From Meconema thalassinum (Eukaryota > Arthropoda > Insecta > Orthoptera > Tettigoniidae): 64,000 nt of DNA. Shown piece after piece: positions 1-10,942 of this stretch. The DNA is taken from assembly GCA_946902985.2 (NCBI GenBank), contig OX336389.2, positions 342,028,444-342,092,443 of the forward strand. The letters are read 5' to 3'. Under the pieces are notes generated by a model. The model made no database searches. It was not told the DNA's origin and saw only the letters and a list, made by a program, of their open reading frames with translations. The number at the start of each line of letters is the position of its first letter. Positions within the stretch are counted from its first letter, which is position 1. The translations under genes and the position numbers were made by a program.

Positions 1-2822
1 AGTCAAGTCGCAGGAAGAGATTGAATGTGAACAGCATTTTTCTGATCATGTGACACGAGATGCATCCGGGAAATACATAGTCAGACTACCATTTAAGCAG
101 GATCCAAGTATATTAGGCAATTCTTTACAAACAGCAACTAGCAGATTTCAATACCTTGAGCGTAGGCTTAACATTGATACGCAACTGAAGGTTGATTATG
201 ACCAGTTTCTCACTGAATACCAGGAACTAGGTCACATGGATATTGTTAATTCTAGTATGGCAACATCGGTAGCATACTACATGCCGCACCATCCGGTATT
301 CAAGAAATCCAGCACTACTAAAAAACTAGAGTTGTCTTCGACGCTTCTTGTAAATCGAGGTCAGGAAAGTCACTTAATGATATTTTAATGACGGGTCCTA
401 CTATTCAACAAGACTTATGTTCGATTGTCGCTAGATTTAGAACGCACGCCATAGGCTTTACAGCTGACATCGAGAAGATGTACAGACAAGTTAAGGTTGA
501 TTCCAGAGACAGCAGCCTTCAACGCATCCTTTGGAGAGCTTCTCCTAATGAGCCTATCAAGCAGTACCAACTTCAGACGGTCACATATGGCACATCATCA
601 GCTCCATTTCTAGCAATAAGATGTTTAAGGCAATTGGCATATGATGAGGGACAACAGTATCCGCAGGCAGCATCTGTCCTTCTTCGTGATTTTTATGTAG
701 ACGACTGTATTTCAGGAACAAGTAAGGTTGACAATGCATTACTCCTACAACGTGAACTGATCCAATTGTTATCCAAGGGAGGCTTCAAGCTCCGCAAGTG
801 GTGCTCTAACCATCCAGCATTGTTAGAGGCGGTTCCAAAGGACTGCAGAGAGACGCAGCTTCCCCTTCAGATTGATTCTGGAGAAAATATAAAGACTTTA
901 GGTCTACTTTGGCATCCAGCGACAGACAAACTACAGATATCCAGTGGTGTGCAGAAAGAACAAGGAAGTGGATCTCCAGTGACCAAACGCAAGGTGTTAT
1001 CGATTGTGTCGTCAATTTATGACCCTATTGGGCTAATCAGTCCTATTGTCATCGCATTCAAGATGTTTCTGCAGCAACTATGGCAAGAGAAGATAGGATG
1101 GGATGATGAACTTCCAACGGAACTTCTTACAAGATGGCGTACTCTGCATTCTCAAATACCCTTGATTGACAATATATATATTAACAGATTTGTGCTTCAA
1201 GAAAATTGTACTCAGGTGCAGTTGCATGGCTTCGCTGATGCATCCTTGAAGGGCTACGGTGCATGTTTATTCCTACGCTCGTCAACAGATCAAGGTCACG
1301 TAATAACACATTTCCTGTGCTCCAAGTCCAGAGTGGCTCCACTGAAACAGATCACGCTACCCAGACTAGAGTTGTGTGCAGCAGTACTATTGTCACAAGT
1401 GGTTAAAAAGATGTGTCATGTTCTCAATATTGAATTCCATAGCATTCATCTGTGGACAGACTCAAAGATTGTTCTCGCATGATTAGCAGGAGAACCGTCA
1501 AAATGGAAAACTTTTGTTGCGCACCGTGTGGCTGAAGTGCAAGGCAATACTTCAGTCAAGGATTGGAAGCACGTAGCATCAGCAGACAATCCTGCAGATC
1601 TAATTTCTCGAGGAATTGATCCTACAAACCTTTTAAATAATCATCTTTGGTGGCATGGCCCTGAATGGCTACAGTGTTCGGAACGGAACTGGCCCACTTC
1701 CAGTGAACAACCTGAATCAGAGATTCCTGAGCAATGCAAGATAGTGCTTAGTTGTTCAGTCCACTCTAATCCTGCAGACGAGCTCACAAGATTTTCTTCC
1801 CATCTCAAGCTACAAAGAGTGTTAGCATACTGTTTAAGATTCGTGCACAACACTAAACACAAACCTTCAGAACGGAAACATGGTCCATTAACAATAGAAG
1901 AGTTGCAGCAAACTAACATGACATGTGTTAGACTAGTCCAGTCAATAGCATTCCGCGAGGAAATAGCTGATCTTTTGAAACACAATACAGTGTCAAGACG
2001 TAGCAAACTTCAAAGTTTAGTACCATTTTTAGACAAGGATCAAATCTTGAGAGTTGGAGGAAGACTAGAGAACTCCAATCAAGACTACGATTTCAAACAT
2101 CAGATGATTTTGCCCGCTAAACATCAGTTTACTGATTTAATAATCAAGAGGGAACATGAAAGACTCCTACATTCAGGAAACCAGTTGACTTTAGCATCCA
2201 TCAGACAGTGCTACTGGATCATCAATGGAAAGTCGGTAGTTCGAAGAGTTATTAACACTTGTACAAAATGCTTCATGTTCAAAGCCAAAACTACACAGCA
2301 AGTAATGGGACAGTTGCCCTCAGTTCGTGTGTCTCAAGCAAGACCATTCCGCAACACCGGCACAGACTTCACGGGCCCTTTCTACTTGAAGATCGGCAAT
2401 CCACGTAGCAAGACCATTGTCAAGGGTTACATATGCATTTTCATATGTATGTGCACCAAGGCCATTCATTTAGAAATAGTTTCCGACCTAACCACTCAAG
2501 CTTTCCTCGCAGCACTCAGGAGATTCATCGCAAGAAGAGGATTATGCAGCAACATGTACTCCGACAATGGTACAAACTTCCAAGGTGCTAGTAGAGAGCT
2601 CAAGGAGCTCAAGAAATTGTTCACTCAGGAACGGACTAGAGAGGAGATCAGTAACTTCGCCAGTAGTTGTGGAGTTAAGTGGCATTTCATACCTCCTCAT
2701 GTCCCTAATTTTGGAGGGCTTTGGGAGGCCGGAGTAAAATCCCTCAAACATCATCTAAGAAGAGTTCTCGGAACACTTCATTTCACATATGAAGAATTGG
2801 CTACATTAACTACGCAAATTGA
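1..2822 (+). pseudogene. BEL/Pao retrotransposon pol fragment (reverse transcriptase, RNase H, integrase)
   Basis: The 5' part of the element lies outside the window. A short open stretch (50-388) holds the segment preceding the reverse transcriptase; the frame changes near 330. The next stretch (388-1482) has the RT core with the YVDD active site at residues 103-106 and then BEL-type RNase H motifs (FADAS, LPRLELCAA, WTDS). An in-frame TGA at 1480-1482 lies where this family normally has tryptophan, and the same frame continues from 1483. The following stretch (from 1528) has an H2C2 zinc finger (H210, H215, C245, C248) and the integrase triad D280, D346, E400 counted from 1528. Homology stops abruptly at about 2822, where a minus-strand BEL gag begins. 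At least one frameshift, one nonsense codon and truncation at both ends make it non-functional. Confidence 0.93.
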
Positions 2823-3797
2823 GGCTTTAGGTTTAAGAGACATTGATTTAAATTTAGAACTAGGGGATGAGGGTTCACTTTGATTAGCTAAAGCAGTTAA
2901 GAGTTGGCATCTAGCATTTATGAAAGTGACTAAATGCTCGTAAGAGTAATCGTCTTCTCTGGAAAGTTCAATCTCTCAAGCGTTGAGGGTAGCAACATCG
3001 ACTTTAGAAACCACTAAGTGTATTAAGAAAGTGTCCCAGTGTTCAGTGGGTTGATCTAATTGGGATAGAGCTTTAACGTGAAGTTGTGTTGTATCAATGA
3101 GAGTACGCAAACTAGTGACGTAATTGTGCTGTGACGCAGGTAAGTTGAATAGAGCCTTCATATGGCGTTGAATACGTAACCATGAATTACCGTATCTTTC
3201 TTTCAACAAGTTAAAGGCAATGGGGTAGTTTTCGGCACTTAATGGGAGTGCTTCAACTAACTGCAGAGCTTGACCTCGGAGGATAGATCTCAAATAATGA
3301 AACTTGTAGATGACTTGAATGTCTTCATTGTCATGAACAAGAGAACAAAATAGTTCATAAAAAGAATGCCAAGTAGATTCGTCTCCAGAGAAGTGGGGTA
3401 AATCAATCTTAGGTAGGATTGGTTTGGGCTTGAGAGTGCCCTCACGAAAAGAGGTTTGTTTTTCGTGAAGGGAACCAAGAATAGAATAGTCTATTTTCTG
3501 TTCTTCTTCGAGTTGGCGTATTATTTTAAAAGCTGAACCTATACCTTCGTAATATTGATTTTCTACTTCGACTCGATCATCAGTTTGATTGGGCATACAA
3601 GTTTCGATTTCAGTTTGGATGTTACAATAATTTTCATATGAACGTTCAAAATCATTTACGCGATGTTTTAACAAATCTAATTGAGCTTCTGAGGGATCTA
3701 GCTCTCTGATGCATTTTCTAAATAGGGTAATTTGCCCTTTATAGGATGCTCGTTTAGAAGTAAGTTTTTCAACCTTATCCTTTTCTGTAGGAGCCAT
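2822..3797 (-). pseudogene. BEL/Pao gag fragment (DUF1759-type capsid)
   Basis: The ATG at 3797 opens a 273-codon stretch with the typical BEL gag layout: a basic helical N-terminus, then a capsid region with LPKIDLPHFSGDESTWHSFY and a run of capsid helices. The open frame ends at a TGA at 2976-2978, but the same frame continues as recognisable gag (YEHLVTFINARCQLL) down to about 2822, so the stop is a nonsense mutation. At 2822 the sequence switches to the integrase of the plus-strand BEL fragment, with about 12 shared bases at the junction. Upstream on this strand are a primer-binding site and LTR, so this is the 5' end of an element that has lost all of pol. Confidence 0.88.
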
Positions 3798-4037
3798 GAC
3801 AAAATAGGTAAATTAAAGTATAACTTACGAAACTGTGGAACCTGTCAGACTGGCAGCAGCAAATAAGTTGAAAGAAAGGGACACACCAAAAGAGACAGGA
3901 GCGGCCTCTTTCTCCTTCACAGGCTTTGCACGGTGAAGCTATAGCTGAAAAATTCAAAGAAGATATTAATGATTTGCAAAATATTGTCAAATAACCCTTG
4001 ACAAATAAAGCCTGATAAGTAAAATGTCATAAATGGA

Positions 4038-4060
4038 CGCTCCCGTGTTTCTGGGACCAA
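4038..4060 (-). other. Candidate primer-binding site of the minus-strand BEL element
   Basis: Reading on -, TGGTCCCAGAAACACGGG follows the LTR end (CTACCCA at 4065) after a few bases. It begins with TGG, the complement of a tRNA CCA end, and lies between the LTR and the gag start at 3797. The matching tRNA was not identified. Confidence 0.55.
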
Positions 4061-4064
4061 ATTT

Positions 4065-6260
4065 TGGGTAGATTATTAGCTTGGGAATAACCTAACCCCC
4101 AAGGGAAGATGATGAAGAAAAAGAAGTGTGTTTCGGACTGGATAAAAAGGATGGAGAAATAGGACGAGAGTCCAACAGAAGTTATAATTTTAACTTTAAG
4201 TATACTCAAAGGCAGCTGCCACTGCAAATCCGCTTTCCGATACCTAAAGTGGGTAGGGACCTGGCCGAAGCTAACAGGAAACGCCGCTGGAACTTGGGCT
4301 ATTCGCAAGAAAGTTGCTATAGCGTATTCCCTCTCAAGCATAAATATACCTACTATAGGGAAGCGTGGTGGTCTGGCAAGACAAAGAGTAACGGATTTAT
4401 TGTGTATCTGTTCAAAGGAGTTTGTTTCTAAACAAGTATTTTGAAGAATACAAATAATTTGAATCAGCCGTGATATTTTAGTTCTTGAAATTGTAGAATT
4501 TCTAAAGAGCGACCGAATGCTTCCAAGAAGGATAGGAATAAAGCAATTATACCCTTGGGAATAATTTTGGCATGAGTACCAATAGCTGCATTTAGAAATG
4601 ACTAAGCTTTTACCCAGCAAGGCGCCGACTAAAAGTTTAGACAATGAGAAACACTTAAATTTTGAGAAACCAACCATAAGTGCTAGAGAGAATCTCCACA
4701 AGCAGGAATCTGGCGTAGCGAGCTATGCTTGCCTTACTGGCCAGTTAGAATTAGCTATCAAAGCTAAGAGAGACTTTAATAAGTTAATAACTAAGAGTTC
4801 TTGCTCAAATGCAACAAGTAGTGAAAATTTTATCAATGGATTTATTTTTATTAAAGAGAGCACAAACCTAGGAAGAGTCAGGGAAGACAGGATCTTGCCT
4901 AACCTTTATTTCAGAGAAATGATAGAGCAAAAGAAAAAAATCAAATTTATTTGACAATGCAAAAAGGTGTAATGAATTAAGGCATATATAATTTGAGTTT
5001 ACAAACAATTGGGGTCGCAGACCTCCGAAAACATCTAAAGCTTGCGCCAGGCAATTGACAATTATTTTGGTTTTAAACCTTTTATATGCTTTAAAATTGT
5101 CGTAAGATTTTGAAATAGCTAAGATTAATAAATAGAAAATTTTAAGATAATTAACGTAATTAGGGTTAAACAATAAATCAAGTGCAAGGTGTGTACTTTA
5201 AGGATTTCTAGATAGGTATCTTAGAAATATGAACAAATAACAACTTCGAAAGTAACAACAAAAAAGACAGGAAGAAATGAAATAGAAGTTCTTAGAACTC
5301 CTATGTTTAAGTAGGGATCACGAGAAAATTAGGGCAAATTTCCCTTTCGTGAAACCTAGAGATAACTCACTTTTGAGTAGAAAGAATTGGATTCCCTAAT
5401 TAGAAGGGAGAAACAATATACTTTAAGGCGTGTACTAGACACGAAGTTCTACAGACATTAATTCGTTATACGTGGAGCAAGTAAGGGAGGGCACTTATTG
5501 AGAGTGACACCTAATTGAAAAAAGACCTAAAGTAACTATTTTAATATTTTAGTTTGTTAGTAAAGGGTTTGGAAAAGATCAAATGGGATTGTGGAAGAGT
5601 GTTCATGGCCGTATTTATTGTACTCGGACGAGCGCGACGCGGATGAAAAGTTGAACAGGCACTGTTTTCACTATAGTCTGTTGATATCGTTGAAAAGTTC
5701 ACTGTAGTAGCACAAAAAGTTTATGGCAAAGAAAGTTATTGCAATGGTGGAAAATAACTAGTTACACTAGATTTGCGAGAGTCTATTGCTTGAAAAACTT
5801 GTAGGTTATAGTTGAATGCACCAGAAAAATCCCAACGGAGGAAGAAAAATTACGTATTGATTAGCAGTTCATAAGGAAGATTCCTTAGTTTGAAAAAGTA
5901 TTCCCAAATGTGAGTGGAAAGTACTAGAAGGTTTAACTCGTAGATGAATTGTTCGGCATGGAAAATTCCAGAACAATCATGACTGAAGAATAGGGCAAAA
6001 GTTAGTCCAGCGGTGGAACGAGCTAAGTATTCTATTGACAGTGGGTAATTTAATGGTGTCCCACGTTGTGAGAAAATCTCTCATTTAATAAGCATGAGAA
6101 ATGCTGCTTCATGTTAAGATTGGCTTAGATAGACAAAAGCCCAACATAGAAAATCCCGCGAAGGATGATTATTGCCCCACATTTAGAAATCTCACACTGC
6201 CTATAAAATGATTATTAAAAAGCATGTAGCTATTTAAAATCAATTAAAATAAGTTGAAGA
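4065..6260 (-). repeat. Long LTR of the minus-strand BEL element
   Basis: This was defined by comparison with the region 54988-57301, which is homologous in the opposite orientation. Colinear shared blocks include TCTAAACTTTTAGTCGGC (4627-4644 here, about 56546 there), a CTTTTTC-ATCATCTTCCC block before the LTR end, a GGCAAG-ATAGCT-GCT block, and CCTTCG-GGGATTTTCTA near 6160. The 3' end (on -) is CTACCCA at 4065, just before the primer-binding site. The 5' end is uncertain, somewhere between 6260 and 6500. Open reading frames inside it (for example 4027-4701) are incidental. Confidence 0.65.
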
Positions 6261-6885
6261 ACGTTGAAGTAGTACTTAGCTCATTTCTGATGAACGGCGA
6301 ATCCTTAGTGACCGTTAGTCAGGAATTCACAACATGGCGAAGATTTGAAAGTTTGTCTCTCGATGTGAGGAGACGAGCTTTAGTTAAGCTCCGACTGACT
6401 AGTTTGACTTCAGACGCACAAGTGAGGCCAGCTCAACGGAGCGCGGAGAGACCAGGGAAGGGAAAAAGGTGGGGGCAGGAGACAAAAGGAATACATATAA
6501 GAATAGCCAACTTTGAAATAATAATTTCTCTTGATGAAATGATCTTCAAAGAGTTGATAGCAGGCGTCACTAGCGCAGCCTGGTGGGTGAAAAAGTAGAC
6601 GAAGTTCTCTTGATCACGGAGATGATAGCTGGCGATAGCGACGAGATCTGGTGGCTAGATTGGTAAGGAAGTCCTCTTGTGCAGGGACAAATTGAGGAAC
6701 TTCAGAGATTCGCTGCTAGATGACGCTAGATGGGCCATGGAAGATATATATCTAGAACAGACTTACAGGTAGTGTAAGAAACATATACCAACAAAGAGAA
6801 ATCAGGAGATCACTGTTGGTGTTTGCGAAAAAAGGAAGGGATGAACTAAAGCAAAGAGAAGCAAAAGCTTACTCTGTCTTACCGT
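6261..6885. other. No recognisable gene
   Basis: This lies between the BEL LTR and the 5' LTR of Gypsy A. It may include the remaining 5' edge of the BEL LTR. An open frame at 6254-6598 has no recognisable motif. Confidence 0.4.
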
Positions 6886-7131
6886 GTATTCCAAAGAATA
6901 CACCAGTTAACACGAACATTCTAGTCACTATGCCCAGAACATTCCAATCTGGAACATTCGATTCTGGAACTTTCCAGCTACTATGTATTTATGCACCCGC
7001 GGACTGTAGACGACAGTTCCGCTCAAGTTAGTCCACATTGTGTATCGTTGTGTATCAACTAGTGTTTAATAAACCGTTGTTTTATATTAAAAGGTGCATG
7101 TTATTTATCTTGTATCTTCCACGATATAACA
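6886..7131 (+). repeat. 5' LTR of Gypsy A
   Basis: It matches the 3' LTR from GTTAACACGAACATTCTAG to the end (GATATAACA) with a few differences. TATTTATGC near 6985 lies where the 3' LTR has TATATATGC, a probable promoter TATA. AATAAA at 7068-7073 is a probable polyadenylation signal. Its first ~20 bases differ from the 3' LTR. Confidence 0.9.
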
Positions 7132-7341
7132 GTCGTGTCAGAAGTAGGATAAGATAAACAACGTTGTGAAACCGAGTGACTTTCTAACCCCAACGCAAGT
7201 GTTGCACCGAACGCCGTTCATCGCAGTGCGTGTTGGAAATACTAAACCGAGTGAACTTTCTAACCTCAACGCAAGTGTGTGCACCGAACTAAGTTCATCG
7301 CAAGTGCGTGTTAGAAAAACTGTTCTCCACTCATCTTCACC
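7132..7341 (+). other. Leader of Gypsy A with a short duplication
   Basis: The leader contains a ~75-bp imperfect tandem duplication: AAACCGAGTGA-CTTTCTAAC followed by CAACGCAAGTG occurs at 7170-7205 and again at 7243-7280. It precedes the gag ATG at 7342. Confidence 0.6.
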
Positions 7342-7827
7342 ATGCCGGACTTAACATCTGAGCAACTCCAACAATTCTCGGCAATCATCGTCGACGCTAT
7401 CCGACAGGCAACTTCAACAACGTCATCATCACAGCCTCGACCGCCACAATTCACAATGCAACCGTATCGTACAACCGACGGGACGACTGTAGCCGACTAT
7501 TGCACTCGCTGTACCTGGGCGCTCAATTTGAGCAAGGTACCCGCGGATCAACACGCACATTTTGCACGGGTTTACATGGGATCTGAACTCAATGATGCCC
7601 TGAAGATCCTGGTGATTCCTAATGATCCGGAAACTCTGTCATACAACGAGATTCAATCTAAGCTGAAAGGCCACTTTGACGCCACACGCAACAAGTTTGC
7701 CGAGAGCATCAAATTTCGGAGTGTAATGCAGAAGCAAGGAGAAACCATCGCTAGCTTCACCTAAAGACTGCGGCAGTCTGCAACGTTTTGTGAGTATGGC
7801 ACATTTCTTGGCAGCATGTTAATTGAT
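7342..7827 (+). pseudogene. Gypsy A gag, N-terminal part
   Basis: The ATG at 7342 follows the leader and opens a retroviral-type capsid with a YFRTTDGTTVADY-like N-terminal strand region, a helical core and FRSVMQKQGETIASF. The frame is closed by TAA at 7762-7764, a single-base change from glutamine in context. Gag similarity continues past the stop in the same frame for about 20 codons and then in another frame from about 7828. The break points are therefore one nonsense codon and one frameshift. Confidence 0.8.
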
Positions 7828-10215
7828 CAATGCTCGCAGGATTGGAATCACGAGAAATGTGCGACGAGATTATTGCAAAACAACCAGAGAACTTGACCGC
7901 AGCATATGAAATCGCGCACGCACTCGAAGCTACTCGCATTACCACCGACGAGGTCAAAACAGCTGCCGCTAAGTCTGAATCAACCAATCGGATAGGATAC
8001 GAGAAGCCTCTGTCCAGGAAGAACATCAACCAGCAGCCGCCACGCAGCAAGTCAGCTCATCGAAGTCAAGGGTCTTACAACCTAACCAGACAGCACCAAT
8101 GGCCACACCAGGCAAACCAGAGTGCATCCCAGGACAACCAATCAACGTGTGAAGCTCACCCTCGTAGTCAGTGTAGGTTCCTTAACGCCGAGTGCCTGAA
8201 GTGTGGCAAGAAAGGTCACATCAGAAAAGTTTGCCGATCGAAATCGAGGAAACATCGGACAACAAACCATGTGACCGAAGAAGAGCTTCCAGCAGAAAAC
8301 CTCGACGTTGTGGACTACCTCAGCAAAATCGAGGTCATCGGATTGGTCAACGCAGCACCTAAGCCACTGGTTGATGTCAACCTAGAGGGAACCACCGTCA
8401 AAATGGAACTCGACTCCGGCGCCCCCTGCTCAACCATGAGCAAATCAATGCTAAGTATGATCAAACCAGGTTTTGTGTTGCAAAGAAACGATCGTAACTT
8501 CGTCAGTTTCACTGGCCATCCGATTAAATGCATTGGCAAAACGTCAGTGTGCACCACCATCGGAACCACAACCAGGAACCTGAATCTCTATGTGGTTGAC
8601 GATGAAGTCGAATCGCTCTTTGGCCGAGATTGGATTTCAGAGTTTGTACGGGAGATCGACTTTGGTCACCCCTTCGCAAAACCCGACCCAATCCACAAGC
8701 TCTCAGACAAGCAGGCTCTGACCTTGGAACAACAGAAGCAGCTCGACAACATTCTATCTCGCTACCAGGATGTGTTCAGTGACACACCCGGGAAGGTCTC
8801 AGGTTCCCCAGCGAAGATTCACCTGAAGGCTGGAGCCACACCTGTTTTCGCAAGAGCTCGAGACGTACCAGTTGCCCTCCGCGATGCCTATGCCAAGGAA
8901 ATCGACAAGAAAATTGCATCTGGCTTCTACAAAAGGGTGGGCATCGACAACGCACATCGTCGCCAAGAAGAACGGCAAACGGAGGATCACAGGCAACTAA
9001 AAGCCTACTCTCAACCCGCGGATCATCATCGATGAACATCCGATTCCCAAGGTGGAACATCTGTTCAACCGAACGCGCGGCTCCACTCTCTTCTGCCATC
9101 TGGATATCACCGACGCGTACACTCATCTCGAGGTCGACGACGAGTTGAGCCATGCTCTCACGCTTAACACGCCAACTCACGGTCTGATCCGCCCAACGCG
9201 AGCAGTATATGGAGCAGCTAACATCCCCGCTATCTGGCAGCGGCGAATGGACACAGTCCTGCATAGTCTCCCAAACGTCGTAAGTTTATTCGATGACAGT
9301 ATAGTTTTTGATGATAGCTTTGAAAATCTGATGCAGGCCCTCAGCACCACTCTGGAACGGTTTCGGCAACACAACCTCAAGCTCAACCGAGCCAAATGCG
9401 TTTTCGATCAAACTTCTCTGGAAGCCCTTGGCCACAAAATCGATGCATCAGGCATCCACAAGCCTGATGCACACACCCGAGCTGTACGTGATGCACCGAA
9501 ACCAACTACACCAGAAGAACTCAAACTGTTTCTTGGTAAAGCAACCTACTACAGTTCGTTCATCCCAGATTTGTCTACCAGAGACAGACCACTCGGAGAC
9601 ATGCTGCTCAAGGACCCTCTCATCTGGACACAAGAAGGCATATAAGGACATCAAGAACGCCCTAACCTCGCCCCAGGTACTCATGCAGTATGGCCCAGCG
9701 TTACCACTCCTGTTGGCCACAGACGCCAGCAAGACAGGCCTGGTTGCAGTACTGTCACACCGGCTCAGCAACGGGCAAGAACGTCCAATCGCTTACGCCA
9801 TTCGAACGATAATAGCAACGGAGCAAAGGTACCCTCATCTCAGCAAGAGACTCAACTTGACCAGGCCACGACCAAGTCACCGCGCAACCGACCAAGTCAC
9901 CGCGCAACCGACAAGGTCACCGTGCAACCGACCAAGTCACCGTGCAACCGACCAATCCATCGCACAACCGACAAGGTCACCGCACACCCGACGAAGTCAC
10001 CGCACAACCGACGAAGCCTCCGCACAACCGACCAAGCCACCGAGCAACCGATCCTGAGACGAGTTCGCTTCACCAAGACACCAGCAACAGTCCAAACACC
10101 ACCAGCCACACCAGCTACACCTGTAAACAGGACACCACCTATTTCCCAGACTACTTTTATTCCACACAGGAGTACTCACCGGCGAAGACCACCATTGAGA
10201 TTCTCTCCTGATTAA
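7828..10215 (+). pseudogene. Gypsy A gag C-terminus and pol (zinc knuckle, protease, RT, partial RNase H)
   Basis: The stretch from 7830 has capsid remainder, a CCHC knuckle (C122, C125, H130, C135), an aspartic protease with DSGA (residues 195-198) and the RT N-terminal region. The frame shifts near 8935, and RT continues at 9052-9645 with the active site as LFDD instead of the usual YxDD form (residues 79-82). A second shift near 9638 leads into the RNase H start with TDAS near 9720. Sequence then enters a 20-bp minisatellite. After the repeat there are about 55 proline- and arginine-rich codons resembling an integrase C-terminal tail, ending at 10215. The RNase H C-terminus and the whole integrase core are absent. 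Confidence 0.85.
9869..10048 (+). repeat. 20-bp minisatellite, nine units, replacing the pol 3' half
   Basis: The unit is CGACCAAGTCACCGCGCAAC with scattered substitutions; nine head-to-tail copies fit exactly into 180 bases. The unit lacks stop codons in all three plus frames, so all three remain open through the array; because 20 is not a multiple of three, the peptide repeats every 60 bases. It sits where RNase H and integrase should be. Confidence 0.95.
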
Positions 10216-10235
10216 GTTTCCTAAATCATCCATTT

Positions 10236-10250
10236 AAAAGAGGGAGGAAA
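10236..10250 (+). other. Polypurine tract of Gypsy A
   Basis: AAAAGAGGGAGGAAA lies directly before the TGTTG start of the 3' LTR, as expected for the plus-strand DNA primer. Confidence 0.85.
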
Positions 10251-10540
10251 TGTTGTGTATTTACTTGAGTTGGCATGAACATTCTGGTCAGTGTTGTGTA
10301 TTTAGGCTACTTGAGTTAACACGAACATTCTAGTCACTATTCCCAGAACATTCCAATCTGGAACATTCGATTCTGGAACTTTCCAGCTACTATGTATATA
10401 TGCACCCGCGGACTGTAGACGACAGTTCCGCTCAAGTTAGTTCACATTGTGTATCGTTGTGTATCAACTAGTGTTTAATAAAACGTTGTTTTATATTAAC
10501 AAGTGCATGTTATTTATCTTGTATCTTCCACGATATAACA
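10251..10540 (+). repeat. 3' LTR of Gypsy A, with a 41-bp duplicated start
   Basis: It starts TGTTGTGTATTT and ends GATATAACA. The opening segment occurs twice (10251-10291 and from 10292), which accounts for most of the length excess over the 5' LTR. TATA-like TATATATGC lies near 10395 and AATAAA at 10477-10482. Confidence 0.92.
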
Positions 10541-10839
10541 GAGAACATGCCACCCTCAATATACATATAGCCTAGATAATCCCATAAGAGCAAAGGCCTC
10601 CTGCGAACAAGGACGTGCTGTGGTTTAAACTCGTTAGGCGAGCAAGTCCTAAGGAGTTGTATGCAAGTTTTTACTCCACTTGCTACACTTCACTGTAGTT
10701 CACTTCACTAACACTACATTTCACTTCGCTTTACGTGCGATGTTTGGCTTGTAACACGTTGCAGAAGTGTATCTTTCATGTCATAGGTGTGCTGTCTACC
10801 AGGATCTTTCATTGTTGAAGCTCTCCTTCTCTTCCCTTC
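10541..10839. other. No recognisable gene
   Basis: This short stretch between Gypsy A and LINE debris contains a CACTTCACT-rich stretch (about 10675-10730) and nothing that I could assign. Confidence 0.4.
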
Positions 10840-10931
10840 TTATAGTTCCATACGTCTCCATTCTTGTCTCTCCCGTGCTATCCTCGTCCAGTGTTTGCCT
10901 GTCTTCCTTACGATTGAGTCATCCCAATAAC
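10840..10931 (-). pseudogene. LINE ORF C-terminal scrap
   Basis: On - this reads YWDDSIVRKTGKHWTRIARE and then RQEWRRMEL before a stop at 10840-10842. The pattern DD-x-V-x(2)-GK-W-R-A-x(2)-R-x-W-R resembles the very end of many LINE reverse-transcriptase ORFs. It ends only about 10 bases from an oppositely oriented LINE fragment. Too short for a clade assignment. Confidence 0.45.
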
Positions 10932-10942
10932 CCTCAATAACC

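Larger units (their letters stand above)
6886..10540 (+). mobile_element. Gypsy A LTR retrotransposon, internally deleted
   Basis: Two closely similar LTRs (6886-7131 and 10251-10540) flank gag and pol remnants. A purine-rich tract (10236-10250) lies directly before the 3' LTR. After the 5' LTR the leader reads GTGTCAGAAGTAGGAT, a form seen in several insect Gypsy groups. Order is gag, CCHC knuckle, aspartic protease, RT and the beginning of RNase H. The rest of RNase H and the integrase are missing. No matching target duplication was found at the two ends (ACCG before, GAGA after), so a later rearrangement or a mis-set 5' boundary is possible. Confidence 0.9.

Noticed and set aside
4027..4701. 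Minus-strand 224-codon frame with similarity to a frame at 56506-56922
   Set aside because: Both lie inside homologous BEL LTRs; the peptide similarity follows from nucleotide homology and stops are present elsewhere in the pair.
7342..10215. Programmed frameshifting between gag and pol of Gypsy A
   Set aside because: Breaks occur inside domains, and a plain nonsense codon is also present; they look like decay.
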